Under the pieces are notes generated by a model that was not told the origin of the DNA, made no database searches, and was given only the letters and a program-made list of their open reading frames with translations. Both the position numbers and the translations under genes were made by a program. Shown one piece after another: positions 63,870 to 64,000 of a DNA stretch of 64,000 nt (the first letter of the stretch is position 1; each line of letters starts with the position of its first letter). The stretch is from the NCBI GenBank assembly GCA_036250195.1, contig JAVHZZ010000002.1, forward strand, positions 362,617,624-362,681,623, written 5' to 3'. The stretch comes from Mixophyes australis (Eukaryota; Chordata; Amphibia; Anura; Limnodynastidae).

Positions 63870-64000
63870 GTCTGCTTAATGTGTTTTCCATCTATTTGAT
63901 TTTATTTTATAGCTGGGTTTTGGAGTATCTCCTATTTTTCTATTGTTATTTCGATATGAACAGAAACATTAATAGAGCCAGTTATTGCTTATCAGAGACT

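Overview
The window looks like anuran (frog or toad) nuclear DNA. It is AT-rich, gene-poor and dominated by dispersed repeats. The signs are palindromic '...agcaaccaatcagattctag...' MITEs, hAT-type and PIF/Harbinger-type MITEs with readable target-site duplications (TSDs), L1/Tx1-like and L2-like LINEs, a Penelope-like element (PLE) with a GIY-YIG endonuclease, Ty3/gypsy and DIRS-like fragments, and a tRNA-derived SINE with an L2-type tail. No bacterial-style operon, CRISPR array or rRNA gene is visible. The species cannot be named from the sequence alone.

One host gene is recognisable. It is LYRM9 on the minus strand, with three coding exons (22042-21917, 21445-21353, 18071-18054), canonical GT-AG borders and phase-0 junctions. 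Spliced, they give a 78-residue LYR-motif protein. Intron 2 (about 3.3 kb) is largely filled by a minisatellite-bearing transposon. A CpG-richer stretch near 23.3-23.7 kb is a possible promoter.

Layout. 0-3 kb: MITE ends and an LTR-like stretch. 2.9-11.4 kb: one minus-strand L1-like LINE, broken by a Ty3/gypsy pol fragment (about 4.19-5.47 kb) and by a PLE-containing insertion (about 6.74-10.32 kb), which itself carries a hAT MITE with a perfect 8-bp TSD. The L1 probably sits inside a Harbinger transposase relic (11.4-12.1 kb). 13.9-17.4 kb: MITEs, an L1 fragment and a MITE with an internal minisatellite. 18-22 kb: LYRM9. 22-28 kb: SINE and MITEs. 28.9-32.1 kb: L2 LINE split by an LTR-like insertion. 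32.2-32.7 kb: a second Harbinger relic. 34.8-37.3 kb: two hAT-type elements with 8-bp TSDs. 38.3-44.8 kb: a palindromic MITE, a minisatellite and a long repeat-poor stretch. 45.8-53.6 kb: LTRs, an L2 tail, Harbinger derivatives and a DIRS-like gag fragment. 53.6-64 kb: mostly unassigned, with MITEs, microsatellites and two hammerhead-like motifs.

Two patterns go beyond a routine repeat list. First, transposons with different termini share internal cassettes: a hairpin with a tgacgtca core, a ggtaagt splice-donor-like motif and a related minisatellite. Second, four dispersed copies of a 'ttgaNaaag-hairpin-gaaac/gaaat' motif resemble a degenerate hammerhead ribozyme core, and two of them lie in small elements built on the same inverted-repeat plan. 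Most long open frames at 16.6-20 kb, 35-37 kb and 39 kb are artefacts of tandem repeats.
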